The notes under the pieces are model-generated. The model saw nothing but the letters and a program-made list of their open reading frames with translations. It was not told the DNA's origin and searched no databases. A stretch of DNA of 64,000 bases from Incurvaria masculella. Its lineage: Eukaryota > Arthropoda > Insecta > Lepidoptera > Incurvariidae. The stretch is taken from the NCBI GenBank assembly GCA_946894095.1, contig OX335651.1, forward strand, positions 4,920,501 to 4,984,500, in the 5' to 3' direction. Position numbers and translations under genes: made by a program. This document shows, one piece after another, positions 1 through 10,698 of this stretch (position 1 is the first letter of the stretch; every line of letters begins with the position of its first letter).

Positions 1-135
1 TTGCACAATTATGCATGCGGTGTGCACAATTTTATTGGAATGTTACCTAGTACATATTTATTTTTATGTGATGTTAATTATTGTTATTGTATGGTAAATG
101 TTCTGTTTTGTGTACCAAATAAATAAATAAGTAAA
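1..135 (+). mobile_element. possible LINE 3' tail
   Basis: AT-rich sequence ending gtgtaccaaataaataaata, like the simple tail of the LINE end at 42112. No coding part is in the window. Confidence 0.35.
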
Positions 136-228
136 TCATGAACCTTGAGCAACTATAACTACATAAGTGTACCTATATCGGTACCATATTTTGTTTCAGA
201 TAATTTTTTCAGAGTAAGTCAAATAATC

Positions 229-360
229 AAAATCAACGTCAAAGTATGATTAAACACGTCACTTTGAGTGGACAGTATGGAAGGAACTCTATGCGGTTCA
301 CTAAAAGTGACGTGTTTGAACATTGATTAACTCAGCCGTCTCTTCGTGCAATCGGGGCTA
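229..360 (-). mobile_element. short foldback MITE, family A, partial
   Basis: Contains aaacacgtcact and agtgacgtgttt as inverted arms around a short centre, and the terminal tcttcgtgcaatcggggct. Matches the copies at 24427, 26273, 30306 and 31845. Confidence 0.75.
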
Positions 361-572
361 AGAGATTCGGAACAAAATGCGTGTGACCGACAGACACCGA
401 GCCAGACTATCTTTTCGCTTTTGCGAAGGGAACCTTCTTCCATAAGTATCTGGAATGAAATTATAACCGTTCCGATTTTTTTGGGTTCTGGTCAGGTTCT
501 CGAAGTACCTTACCTAGGTTTACCATTGATCCTTCATTGCGGCGGTCATTCCAGACTTGTGCAATCGGAATG

Positions 573-801
573 GGAATTCAGCAGGCCTATTCCTGGGATT
601 CCGTAATCAGGAATCCTGAGTCTCGTAAAGTGCTTTTATATCGGTTTTCAAAGCGATTTTTTCGACTGAAAACCTTGATTTATAAAAAAAAAACTTTTCA
701 GAATCTTTTGGTGAAGACAATCGCTCTGAACACCGCTGTTCTCGGGCCTAAGGATTCCTGATTGCTGATTACGGAATTCCAGGAATAGGCCTGCAGTTCT
801 C
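573..801. mobile_element. foldback MITE
   Basis: About 229 bp with inverted arms of about 48 bp: left ggaattcagcaggcctattc then aatcaggaatcctgag; right ctaaggattcctgatt then ggaataggcctgcagttctc. AT-rich centre, no ORF. Confidence 0.75.
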
Positions 802-1617
802 TTTGGAGCCGGAAGAAACCATCGCTGCTACAAACCGAGCACCTAGATGCCAACCTACCCGTAGCGTGCACAAAATTCAGAAGATTAATCAACATTATTT
901 GTTTTCTCATTTCGGTCGTCAATGTTATCGAGAAGCTAATGAGGCAATACCGATGTTGTGACTTCGCGTGCAACTGATCATACCATGTAAGAGGGCATTG
1001 CACGCGGTGTAAAGCACGTACGTATGTTGTGAGATTAGATCATTTTTTTTATATCCGTATTTTTGGTAGAAATAGTCTAATAATATCCAATGACATTTCC
1101 ACAAAAGTATACAGCTTATAAAACTAAGCTGTTACTAAGTCTTGCGGTGCCATTCTCTTCAGTCTATTGAAGACCCTCCTCGGTTTCATGAGTCAATTCC
1201 AATCGGAATAACTGCGGATTTATTTGAAATACAGCATTATAATAGGAAAATAAAGAAGTTATCAAAATGATTTAACTCTTAATAGTTATTTGAAATTCGG
1301 TCTAGACCATTTAAAGAAATTTTATTTTATCCGGATATATACATAAAAATACAAAAATTTTAAAACAAAACTAATTAGTTTACGGGGCATGAAACGAGAT
1401 ATTCAATATTAACAAGAATGTTACTTCTTATAAATATGTTTCTAATAGCTATTACAACGAAATAAATGAGGCTTAAATTCTGAAAACTATTTGGCCACAA
1501 CATATATGCCTCTTCAAATACCACTTTTTGCAAGAATTTGGTCCAGACACAAAGGATGGATGGATGCCTCAAAACCAAAGTATAGCCCGTCGGACTGTAA
1601 CCCTTAAGGTGGCCCAT
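802..1617. other. no gene seen
   Basis: AT-rich DNA with only short chance ORFs. No recognisable domain or repeat beyond the flanking MITEs. Confidence 0.5.
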
Positions 1618-2145
1618 CCCGCTCAAATCCCCATACAAACGGGAAAAGAAGATCACGCCTATATTTCTTGTCAGAGATCAAATATTTTGCTAAAAACAGC
1701 TTTATTTGATCGAACTAGATGTCTGATGACCGTTGGCATTGTAAAATTGTGTTTGGTTTCTAAGTTATAAGGTCCGAAAGTTCGAATTTTTTGCGCGTTT
1801 TATACAATAACTTTGGAGGTGGATTACGCAATGATAAAGTAAGAAATCTTAAAAAGATGTCATCAGACATAGCTTATGCAATCAAGATTTATAATCTATT
1901 TGGTTTTTGTTAGATTTTTGACTATAGTGGTCGTGGTTTACTTTTAGCTATAAGTCGTTTTGTAATAAATTTTTTTGTAAATCTTACCAAATCATACCCT
2001 ATGCACATTGTCTTTTTTGTGGACATGTTGCATCTTCGTCATCACTGAGCCTGTCTTATTCTTTGAAATAGAAAGGTCACAGAGCGCAACAGCACGGTTT
2101 TGTACCGTGCCCGCGAATGAGTTAGTCCCGCCGGGTTGGGCCACC
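1618..2145 (-). mobile_element. TTAA MITE, family B
   Basis: 528 bp flanked on both sides by TTAA (1614-1617, 2146-2149). The ends are inverted ggtggcccaWcccG. The interior matches the copies at 17360, 17910, 20031, 28875, 37962 and 38435 (for example gtgcatagtgtatgatttgg and ccacgaccgctgtag on the opposite strand). TTAA duplication suggests piggyBac-type mobilisation. No coding capacity. Confidence 0.85.
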
Positions 2146-4269
2146 TTAAGATTTGTCAATGCCAGATGTGCCCTATACTACTTTCGAAGGCGTTTTTTTC
2201 GCATAAATATCTGTCAACATCGACCTTACTTCTCCCTTTGCGAAGCATATTCTAGCGTAGACCGTGCGTAGACCGAACTAAAGAGAAGGGATTAAAACAT
2301 AACTGATATCTAACAAAACATTTGACAACAAAACTAAATTGCTTGTCAGTTGCACCAAGGTCACATAACGTTTTATTTTATTCGCCTCTTAGGTGCGATA
2401 AAAATCTTTATTGTCGGTTATCGGAACTCAGATTTCTTTAACGACACTTATCACAGAGGTCACATCATCTGAGACTTTACACCCAGCTTCTGTTATCATT
2501 CGCAAACCTGCCATATCATTTGCGACTGCAAAATGTATTTGTATTCGACAGGTGTAATCAGGAGTTGTTACATGCTCTTACATGTACATCAGCCACTTTT
2601 GAGCTGCATGCCATTACGACAGTACTTCAAAAGTGGCTGTTGGTTGCTGGGGTCACTTCTTTGTTCACATTGGTTGGTTGGAAATACATGTTAAACTAGA
2701 GGTCCCATTCCCCAATTGTGGGATAGTAGATTTAAGCCCAGTCCACTGAGAACACGTTTTTGTTAGAAATAACAGCGAACAAGTTTGCTAACAAAAGGAA
2801 AGCGTAGTTTGAGTCTTCGTCGAAAAAATATTAACACCGATAATGGTCGTGTGCGCTTGCAAGAGTGGTGAGGGAGAGATATAGTTCTTGAAATTCACGA
2901 AGTCTAGTGGGCTTTACTTGTGTTACAAATTTTTTTCGTTGCGCTCGGCCATTGGAATCAAGAAAACACATTCGTTTCAAGAGTGGGACCCGCAGATTCC
3001 TTATGGATCTGGTGGAACAACAAAACTTCACCCTCCAGTTTTCGTATGAAGGCTATTATGGACGGATTTAGTTCTATTCTTCTTTATATCACTAGGTAAA
3101 TTATAACTACGCTTTCACCATCGCAAGCACTTCTGAACTCATTGGGCTAGAAAAAAGTTATTTAAACATCTTCGAATTTCGGAAGTTGCAGGAGACGCGG
3201 GTAAACAATGGGTGTGAGCTATCCATGTCTCGTTACATAAAAATAGGAATGTTCTGTTTCACCTTCTTTACAAATGTAATCAAGTTTATTTTAATATTTA
3301 CCAAAACAAATGAATTAGATTAATATTTAATATATAAGAAGGACGTTAATGGGTTTCTTGACTTCTTGATTCTTAAATAGACGATGGCGCATAAGGTCAC
3401 GCCGACTTGGCTCCGGTCTATTTAATAAAAATAGACCTGCTTTCATTAAAAACAACTTTCACCTAAAACGATTGAAATAATATCTTCTTATCTTCGGCAT
3501 CGACTAACAGTTGACCCGAAAGATTTGATGACCAACGCTGTACAGAACTTATTGTCATCTTGTTACACGATGACGTATTTTTTTTACTAAAACCGGCCAA
3601 CCTCAGAACGTGCCAGGTCTCAAGTTGTTGCTCGATGACGTAAATTTCTATCGAAAAACGATTTGTGATTAACTGCTCCACCCTGTATTTTACAGAAGCC
3701 TATTCTATTCTGCACAACCACAAATGGGTCTCATGTTGTTAATCGATGACGTAGGGGTTGACGACGCCGACGGTCCGCTCTCGTACTATTAATGTTTATG
3801 ATTATTATTATAAAACAATATACGTCCTAAAGCTAAATAAAACCGTTTAAAAATATATCTGGCCTCCTGGCAAACTAGCCTCCTTTGGATTTAAGTGTTA
3901 ATTTTTTTCGCCACGAAAAGACCTAGCTTCCTGTTGATAATGAAAACATGTCTGTTGTTGAGAGCAATTGTATCTATTCGTATCCATCAAGAAGGTTAAT
4001 ATGTAAGTAAGGTTTATTATCCGTTAATTATTTATATTAAATTCTGGTAAACAATTAAGCATACAAAAAACACATTGAAACATGAAAAAAGGAGACTACG
4101 AATAATTTTAATGACTATGAAAAAAGGAAACATGTAAGGAGACCATACAGATAGACCATCTTCAGTGACATAGACTCAGAAAATCTATATATAATACTTG
4201 AAAAGGTTCTGTGAGTAGTTTTTTTAATCCATCAATAATAAACGTAAACACTAACAAACGTAGTTTTTT
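2146..4269. other. no gene seen; weak direct repeats
   Basis: Between 3480 and 3760 the motif cgatgacgta recurs three times (near 3567, 3633, 3742), each after a similar tcttgtta/tcaagttgtt/tcatgttgtt stretch, which suggests decayed tandem units of about 70-110 bp. Otherwise featureless. Confidence 0.45.
2590..2639. repeat. inverted repeat
   Basis: cagccacttttga and tcaaaagtggctg, 13-bp perfect arms with a 24-bp loop. Confidence 0.75.
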
Positions 4270-4560
4270 AGGGTTCCGTACCCAAAGGGTGCCAACGGAA
4301 CCCTATTACTAAGCCTCCGCTGTCCGTCCGTCCGTCCGTCCGTCCGTCTGTCACAGGGCTGCATCTCATGAACCGTAATAGTTAGACAGGTGAAATTTTT
4401 ACAGAGTATGTATTTATTTTGCCGCTATAACAACAAATAGGTAAAATATAAAAGTAATAAAAATTAAAGAGGGCCCCCATACAAAAAACCTTATTTTTTT
4501 ACGTATGATGATACGGAACCCTTCGTGTGCGAGTCCGACTCGCACTTGGCCGGTTTTTTT
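4270..4560 (+). mobile_element. non-autonomous dispersed repeat, gggttccgta...cttggccggttt family
   Basis: It runs from agggttccgtacccaaaggg through a (GTCC)n microsatellite (4321-4349) to gagtccgactcgcacttggc. Related copies are at 9835-9958 and 56088-56499. The gene-free sequence type is common in moth and butterfly introns; class not determined. Confidence 0.65.
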
Positions 4561-5439
4561 TAGTTTTTTTTTTGTCATGGCAGTCGTGTTTCGCTTTTTT
4601 ATTAATTATTTTTTATTTTATACTTTCTTATATTTTAAATATCGTCAATAACTTTACTTTTTTTACTTGAGATTTTTCCTAATGTTCCAAAATATGGAAT
4701 GCTAAGTTGATACAGGAAATATTGAAAAAAGTAACCTATTTTACCTCGTATTCTGTCGATACAAATGAGCATTGAAAACAACGCTCCTTGTTTTGGCAGT
4801 CGCATAAAAAATATTAATTTATTCTTCAAAAGCCCAATCCATTAGTCTCAGTGCTAATATATGCGGTGAGATTAAACGTAGAGGTCATGAGGTCTAGACT
4901 AATCGGGAGGAGAGTTCATGTTCAGTGACCGAATTCGATCGCTGTCAGCCTTTCGGAAACTTTAACATTTGACACATTCATTTGAATCTTCTTCAGGGTA
5001 TGAATAGATGCAATCCCGTTGGCATCACTCTCTTTACATTGCTGACTATAGATAAGACGAGGTTCTTGATTCCAGATCATTTAAATAATGTGTAAATAGT
5101 TGCATGATATGCTCGTAGCACTTTGTCTGTAAGAGGCCACCCATGCTAGTTTCCGCAAAGTTGATCATTTGAAAATATAATCTAATACGAGGTACATCTA
5201 CAGATTGTTCATATAATCTTATCGGTATATCTTATCAGTTGTTGCAAATCAATTTTGTATAAGAGTGTTGATTGGTTACACCCCCAAGGGGTCCTCCTAA
5301 GACGTAGCAGCCTGTGGAAAAATAAACCGCCAAAACTGTGATCGTGCAACACTCGCATCCCGTACCGAGTCTCTGCTCAACCCTATTTACAAGTCGATGC
5401 GGCTTGATGGTGCTACGTACAGCACACACACAAACACTC

Positions 5440-5530
5440 GCATTCAGAGAGAACTGTCAAAACTTAGTACGAGATTAGCATCGGAGTAACCATACAAAAA
5501 CCGGTATAGTCCGACCTTAATACGGGTACT
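5440..5530. mobile_element. fragment of the cagtcg...cactctg MITE family
   Basis: cattcagagagaactgtcaa, then actaaccatacaaaaaccgg-like sequence, matching the left half of 24083-24333. Confidence 0.5.
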
Positions 5531-5572
5531 AAAGTTACGTTTTGTCTCGCTGTCTTTCAAATAACGAAGCTT

Positions 5573-5957
5573 ATTTTTTTTTACGTAACTGTACACGGAC
5601 CAATACCAGACCAACCGTCATGATGTTAGCCCAACACACCGCATTCCTGAAGGAATTAAGTGACATGCGAGGACCTTCCCCTTATGAGCACGGCTGCATT
5701 GAACTGGGTGGAAATCACGGACTTTTTTTACCGCCGCTTTGACGATCTTTTCATCCGACGCGATAGTACCTGTGGATGGTACCACCCCGATTGAGCTTAA
5801 ACCCTACCAGGAGAAGGGGGGGGGGGGATTTACATTGATTCCGAACCATGGAACAGCTCGCATTCGTGACGAATTGCATTTATCCAAATCAGAAATATCT
5901 GGCTACTAGTGCCCCGTGCCCCTGAGCTACTAGCCGCTCTTATTTACGCCGCGCTTC
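5573..5957 (-). mobile_element. SINE, tRNA-type head (decayed)
   Basis: Poly-T at about 5573, the shared body, then cgaaccatggaacagctcgc, ctggctactagtgccccgtg and tgagctactagccgctct (decayed tRNA-like head). Confidence 0.7.
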
Positions 5958-6369
5958 TTTCAAATTTTACCTTTTTAGGGTTCCATTGCCAACAGCAATT
6001 GCCGACAGCTATTTTACTTGGAAGAAGGTGTTTTTCTATGAACAAAGATGTACTCAAATTATTATAGCTCAAATATTTTAATAAGAGTTGGCACATCAAA
6101 AAGCCAAGGTAAAATTATTTGAATAATTTTATATAGATAGGTACTTTTTGGTCAATTATTGGTCAGATTTGTGCTCCTGAAGTGGTTAAAAAGTGACCCT
6201 AAGTATCTAGTAGAAAATAAAAAAAATGTTTAAGGTATAGAACTTTAAAACGGTTTTAAGACAATTTGGCTAGGATAAAGTATATTGTGTAGTTTTATAG
6301 ACATAGCATTTTTTTCTGGCTACGGAGTTCTTTCCGGTCCGACAAGCGCTTGACCGCGTTTTTCTTTTT

Positions 6370-6665
6370 CCTCCTGGGGTGGTAGCATCGCATTGGGTGA
6401 AAAGATTGTCAGAGCGGCGATGAGAAATTGTCCATGTTTACCATCTAGTTCAGTGTCGCCGTGCTCATAGGGAAGGTCCTGGCATGGCACCAAATTTCTT
6501 CGGTAGGTAATCCGGTGTGTTGGGCCTCTAACATAACATTGGCGGTGGGTTTTATTGTTATTAGCTGCCCATGTCCAGTGTAATAAAAAAACTCAACGGT
6601 CGAACGGTCACCCATTGTCGTTTAACATCAAACCGAGACCCTTGACATCGCGCCACTCGACTATC
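6370..6665 (+). mobile_element. SINE body with an inverted head fragment beside it
   Basis: Body 6375-6590 (gtggtagcatcgcattgggt to gctgcccatgtccagtgtaa), followed by a minus-strand 5S-type head piece (caacggtcgaacggtcaccc to cgcgccactcgac) at about 6592-6665. Confidence 0.62.
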
Positions 6666-6945
6666 GGGGCCAAAAACATTTACTAAACTAACAATATACC
6701 GATTCTGCAAATTATTTTATGTTATATTTTTTTCATTGTAATCAAGTAGGTATCAAAATAGAGCAAATTTTGAAAAGTCCCATTAGACGTGTATTGGTAT
6801 GAGATTTTACTTAATTGTAAGAAGAGCTTTGATTTTTTTACTTATTTCAGTGCTTCAGGAATCTTCTGGGGTCATTATACATTTTTTTATATGCATTTTT
6901 TTCCTTTTTGTCAAAACAATTCTTCGTCGCTCATGGGTTTTATTA

Positions 6946-8917
6946 GGGTCAGGCAGGGTAATTGAGAACAGATTCGAGATTTATGCCCATACATTTACTT
7001 AAAAAAATTAAAAAAAAAAACCTTTAGATTATTTAGTATTGTTATTATACATCTGAAATATTATATGGAAGATCATTTGAAATACATAATTTTATGTGAT
7101 CGATGGCTTCGGGAACAATGAAATAATAAGTGTTTTTATTTACCCCAGAGATATTTTCATTAATTCTCCATTTTGGGGTAATTGAGAACTCATATTTTTT
7201 CCTATAGAGAATTTATTAGTTTTTGAACAAGAAAAATACACACTAAAAATAAACTACTATCCATCAAGTGACTATGAGATAATTCCGTATATATTTGGGG
7301 TATTTGAAAATTATTTCAGAACGTCCATATACCTCATAGCATTTTTTTGGGATAATTGGAAACAAATTCCTAACACAAGGGGTTATTGAGAACAAAAAGG
7401 TAAGACTCAGTGGATGTTACATTATTATGTATTGGGGAAAATGAGAATAAACTATTTCCTTACAGTTTTTATTTAAAAAACATAAGTAGTATTAAGTTTT
7501 CAATAATGAACTAATACGTTTATTAGCTCAAGCCTTTTCAAAAACATCGACAGGTATATTAAGCAGGTATACAGAATTTGAAGTAAGCTCGCTCTCCTTT
7601 CATTGAGATTCCTGGCTCTGGTAAAACTCCGATCACATCTTCCAAGGTCACAGAACTTTTATCGGCATCATTAAATATAAACAGTTATTTTGTACTGTCC
7701 ACACATTTAAAAGCAGTCACATTGATTTCTTTGTCTTCATCGACACTGTCTATGTGACATACATATTTAAAATTAGTTGTCATCCGTTTTCCACCTTTGA
7801 AGATGGCTAGTACAAAACAACAGGTTCTAGAAATTCTATACCATGATCCATTTCATTTTCGACATTATAAATGCTGACATCACTTTCAGCATAGGGAATT
7901 GAATCACTCTTCAGTGGACTCTTCAGTGGGGTTGGCTTGCTTTTATCTATCAACTTTGACTTATTTCGAAAAATTTCCAACCTTTCCCCTTATTTTCTTT
8001 TTTAATTTTTCGTTTAAATTCTTTGTTATCTTTTTCTTCTTGAGGAGCTCTGAATCTTTCCATAACTTCTTTTGTAGTTAATATTTCACCATAATTGAAT
8101 TGCTTCAATCTCAGTATTACAATCTATTGCATGAATATCCCATGGATGCACGGGTCTTCAAGCAATGAACAAGATACTTTTCTTCGTTAACATGCATTAC
8201 CTTAGGCGCTCCCGCTCCCATTCTCTCAACATCAGTTTTCCGAACCTTGATATGATTAAATATAACAGTTGTTGGAACGTTGTAAAAAAAAACTGGCTTC
8301 TCTATAAGTTTTCTTTGAATTTGGCATTTTTTATGTCTTTAAGCGTGTACTGCGGAGATCCTTTATTTTTTACATACATTCGCGGCATCTTCGCATGTCA
8401 CCTTAGTCTGAAAATAAGTGTTCTCATTTATCCCCAAAAATCATAGCTCAGCCTTCCTACAAATCTAATACAATGTTTCCAATTGCCCCCTAGTTTACAA
8501 ACACCCCAATATGAGTGTTTCCAATTCCCCGTCACTACAAATGTTCGGGGTAAATGAAAACAACCCTAAATAAGTCAATATGGCCTCTATCAGTTCTTGC
8601 AAGACAATTTCACATGACGTTGTATCCATGAATATCCCATTAATCTCAAGAAACTTAAACTTACCTTTTCTTTTCTTCGAATAAAGTTGTGTTAATGAAG
8701 GAGTACTTATAACTATTTCCATTTTTTTGTAAACACCTGGACAACATCACATATAAACTCTGAAATTGTCAGCTGACAAGTGAGGTTCTATATGGCGACC
8801 ATAGTCAAAAGACTAGGGATACATTCAAAATAGTTAGAATCTTTGTATGGCTTATAATTACTCAGATATTACATTTTGTACCCAATTACCCCTGTTCTCA
8901 ATTACCCTGCCTGACCC
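6946..8917 (-). mobile_element. pogo/Tigger-like DNA transposon, internally deleted
   Basis: 1972 bp bounded by perfect 26-bp inverted ends starting gggtcaggcagggtaattga and flanked by TA, the target duplication of pogo elements. The minus-strand coding relic has an N-terminal psq-type HTH (MPRMYVKNKGSPQYTLKDI; then NVPTTVIFNHIKVR and APKVMHVNEEKY) and a C-terminal part (DEDKEINVTAF; VIGVLPEPGISMKGE), with several frame breaks. The catalytic DDE core between them is missing. About ten copies of a gggtaattgagaac-like motif lie near both ends. Confidence 0.78.
7559..8388 (-). pseudogene. pogo-like transposase relic (HTH and C-terminus only)
   Basis: The start Met is the MPRMYVK typical of insect pogo ORFs. 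A frame shift in a T-run near 8290 separates the HTH halves. After CNRL the frame breaks and resumes in Lys-rich EVMERFRAPQEEKDNKEFKR and a C-terminal segment ending at 7559. The DDE nuclease is lost. Not functional. Confidence 0.7.
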
Positions 8918-8934
8918 TACATACTAAGCCTGGT

Positions 8935-9055
8935 TTTAACTAAGTGCTGATTTATTTTTATCGACACTTAAAGGGTCTTTATTATTATAGTGCTGATTAC
9001 CTTGTACTGGTAGGTATCGATGGCAAGAAAGGCCTTCTAATGTGAGGATAAATCT
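8935..9055 (-). mobile_element. dispersed short repeat (related to 54920-55072)
   Basis: Contains taagtgctgatt, atcgacacttaaagggtctt, gtgctgattaccttgtactg. The reverse is present at 54920-55072. Confidence 0.6.
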
Positions 9056-9466
9056 CATCCAGTACTCGGTGGAAGAGACCCTCACTGTACACTTACTTAG
9101 TTACTTACTTCCTAGGAAGGAGAGTAAGCGAAATGTTCTCTACTCGGCCGACAAATTACAGTTGGCAACGACCTTCGCCCCTACGACAACGGACACCCGG
9201 CGCGCGACGATGTTCTTTAAATATGCAATACTTACCGATACATACTAATATACAATCCCAGAATACCGGTTCCTACTTAATGCGATCGATGGACTGACGT
9301 GCGCTGGGGGAACTGTCAATGAGCGGAATATATTTAGATTTTACATCAGTGGATTTTACTTTCAGGCTAAAACGAGACAGCAAAGTTGAACAAAGCACTT
9401 ATTGAAAGATCGCTAGGATCATCGACTCCCCAGGCTTTGAATAGCGCAGGCGTTGGAGGAATACAC

Positions 9467-9547
9467 CAAATCGCCCGTCCATGGATGTTTATATTTGTAT
9501 CTACACATATGATATCTACATAGATATAAAAATCCATGGACGGGTAA
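9467..9547. repeat. inverted repeat
   Basis: cccgtccatggat and atccatggacggg arms with an AT-rich centre that also pairs partly (gtatctac / gtagatat). Confidence 0.7.
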
Positions 9548-9834
9548 TTTAGTGTATCCCTGTAACCCAAAAAGTAGAGCTTAATGCCTAAAGTCATTTT
9601 CTACCAGCCGAACCTTACAGTATTAAGAATCAGAAAAACACCAGGCGCAAAAAACAAGAAAACTAATGAATGAAAATTACGTTACACTAGTATTTATATA
9701 CTTAATTATAAACATATAAACGTAATACATAAATATATATATATTATACTATGCATATTCATAAATACAAATATTAAATAATATGGACTAGGTAAATACT
9801 AACAGAATTAATACCAGGCAATAGAAATACACGT

Positions 9835-9958
9835 TCTGTGAAATTGTCCGCTGTCTACTTATTACGGTTTATACAGCCCGCCGAGACGGACGGACATACA
9901 GCGGAGGCTTGGTAATAGGATTCCTTTGGCACCCTTTGGGTACGCAACCCTAAAAAAC
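9835..9958 (-). mobile_element. fragment of the gggttccgta...ggccggttt repeat
   Basis: Contains cagcggaggcttggtaatag and caccctttgggtacgcaacc, the reverse of the start of the 4270 copy. Confidence 0.6.
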
Positions 9959-10581
9959 ATATCAGTTTCGAACGATGAAAATGATCTAATATACTCATAG
10001 ATTTTTTAAGAATACATCACAGTTTCAAAATGTAATAAACCCAAGGAACTTGTATCTTTTAATAAACTTGACCCATATTTCATTCTGTCATTTTATAATA
10101 CATGTATCGACAAAGTCTATACAGATATTGCGTTTACATTGGTTTACATCACTGAGGGTGTTGTCATTACAACAATCAATGTTTTATAATTACGTCTTAT
10201 CATACTGTACCGCAATTGGAATTATTTCAATGAAATAAGATCTAACTTATAAACAACAGCAGAGATAGTTTGCAAAATAACGCATCCTATTGCTTTTACT
10301 TATGGCTGCGAGGCTCCGCCCGCATTGAAGTTCAAAGAAAAACAGTTGGTTTCTTTCCAGCTTCTATATATTTAAACACTTCTGCTCACCCCTCAGGTAG
10401 TTCAGAATGTAAATCGCATTGGACATGTAAGTGGCGGGAAAAATCAGGCTGTACCTGCGCTGTAACGGCATCGAAATCGGATGAGCGGTTCTCTAAATAT
10501 AAGCGAACAGACAGATGGTCGACCCCCTGACAATATCCTGCAACTAAATTACAAAGTAAGGTGTTTATTACAGATTTCAAG

Positions 10582-10698
10582 ATGGTGCAAATGATGTTCG
10601 GAGTGTGGGACTGGGTGATAATGGCGGCGACTATAGCGGCATCCGCCACCATCGGAATCTACTTCCGCTTCTCCGGCGGACGACAGAAAACCAATGAG
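10582..10698 (+). CDS. SLC5 copy 1, coding exon 1
   Basis: 39 codons beginning MVQMMFGVWDWVIMAAT and ending in GGRQKTNE, then donor gttagt. An acceptor 8 nt before the ATG shows a 5' UTR intron. It ends in phase 0. It differs from exon 1 of copy 2 at 7 of 39 residues. Confidence 0.88.

Larger units (their letters stand above)
9056..10570. other. upstream region of SLC5 copy 1, no gene seen
   Basis: Holds a repeat fragment (9835-9958) and an inverted repeat (9467-9547). The acceptor at 10571 requires an upstream 5' UTR exon, which may lie here or further left. I could not locate a promoter. Confidence 0.4.
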
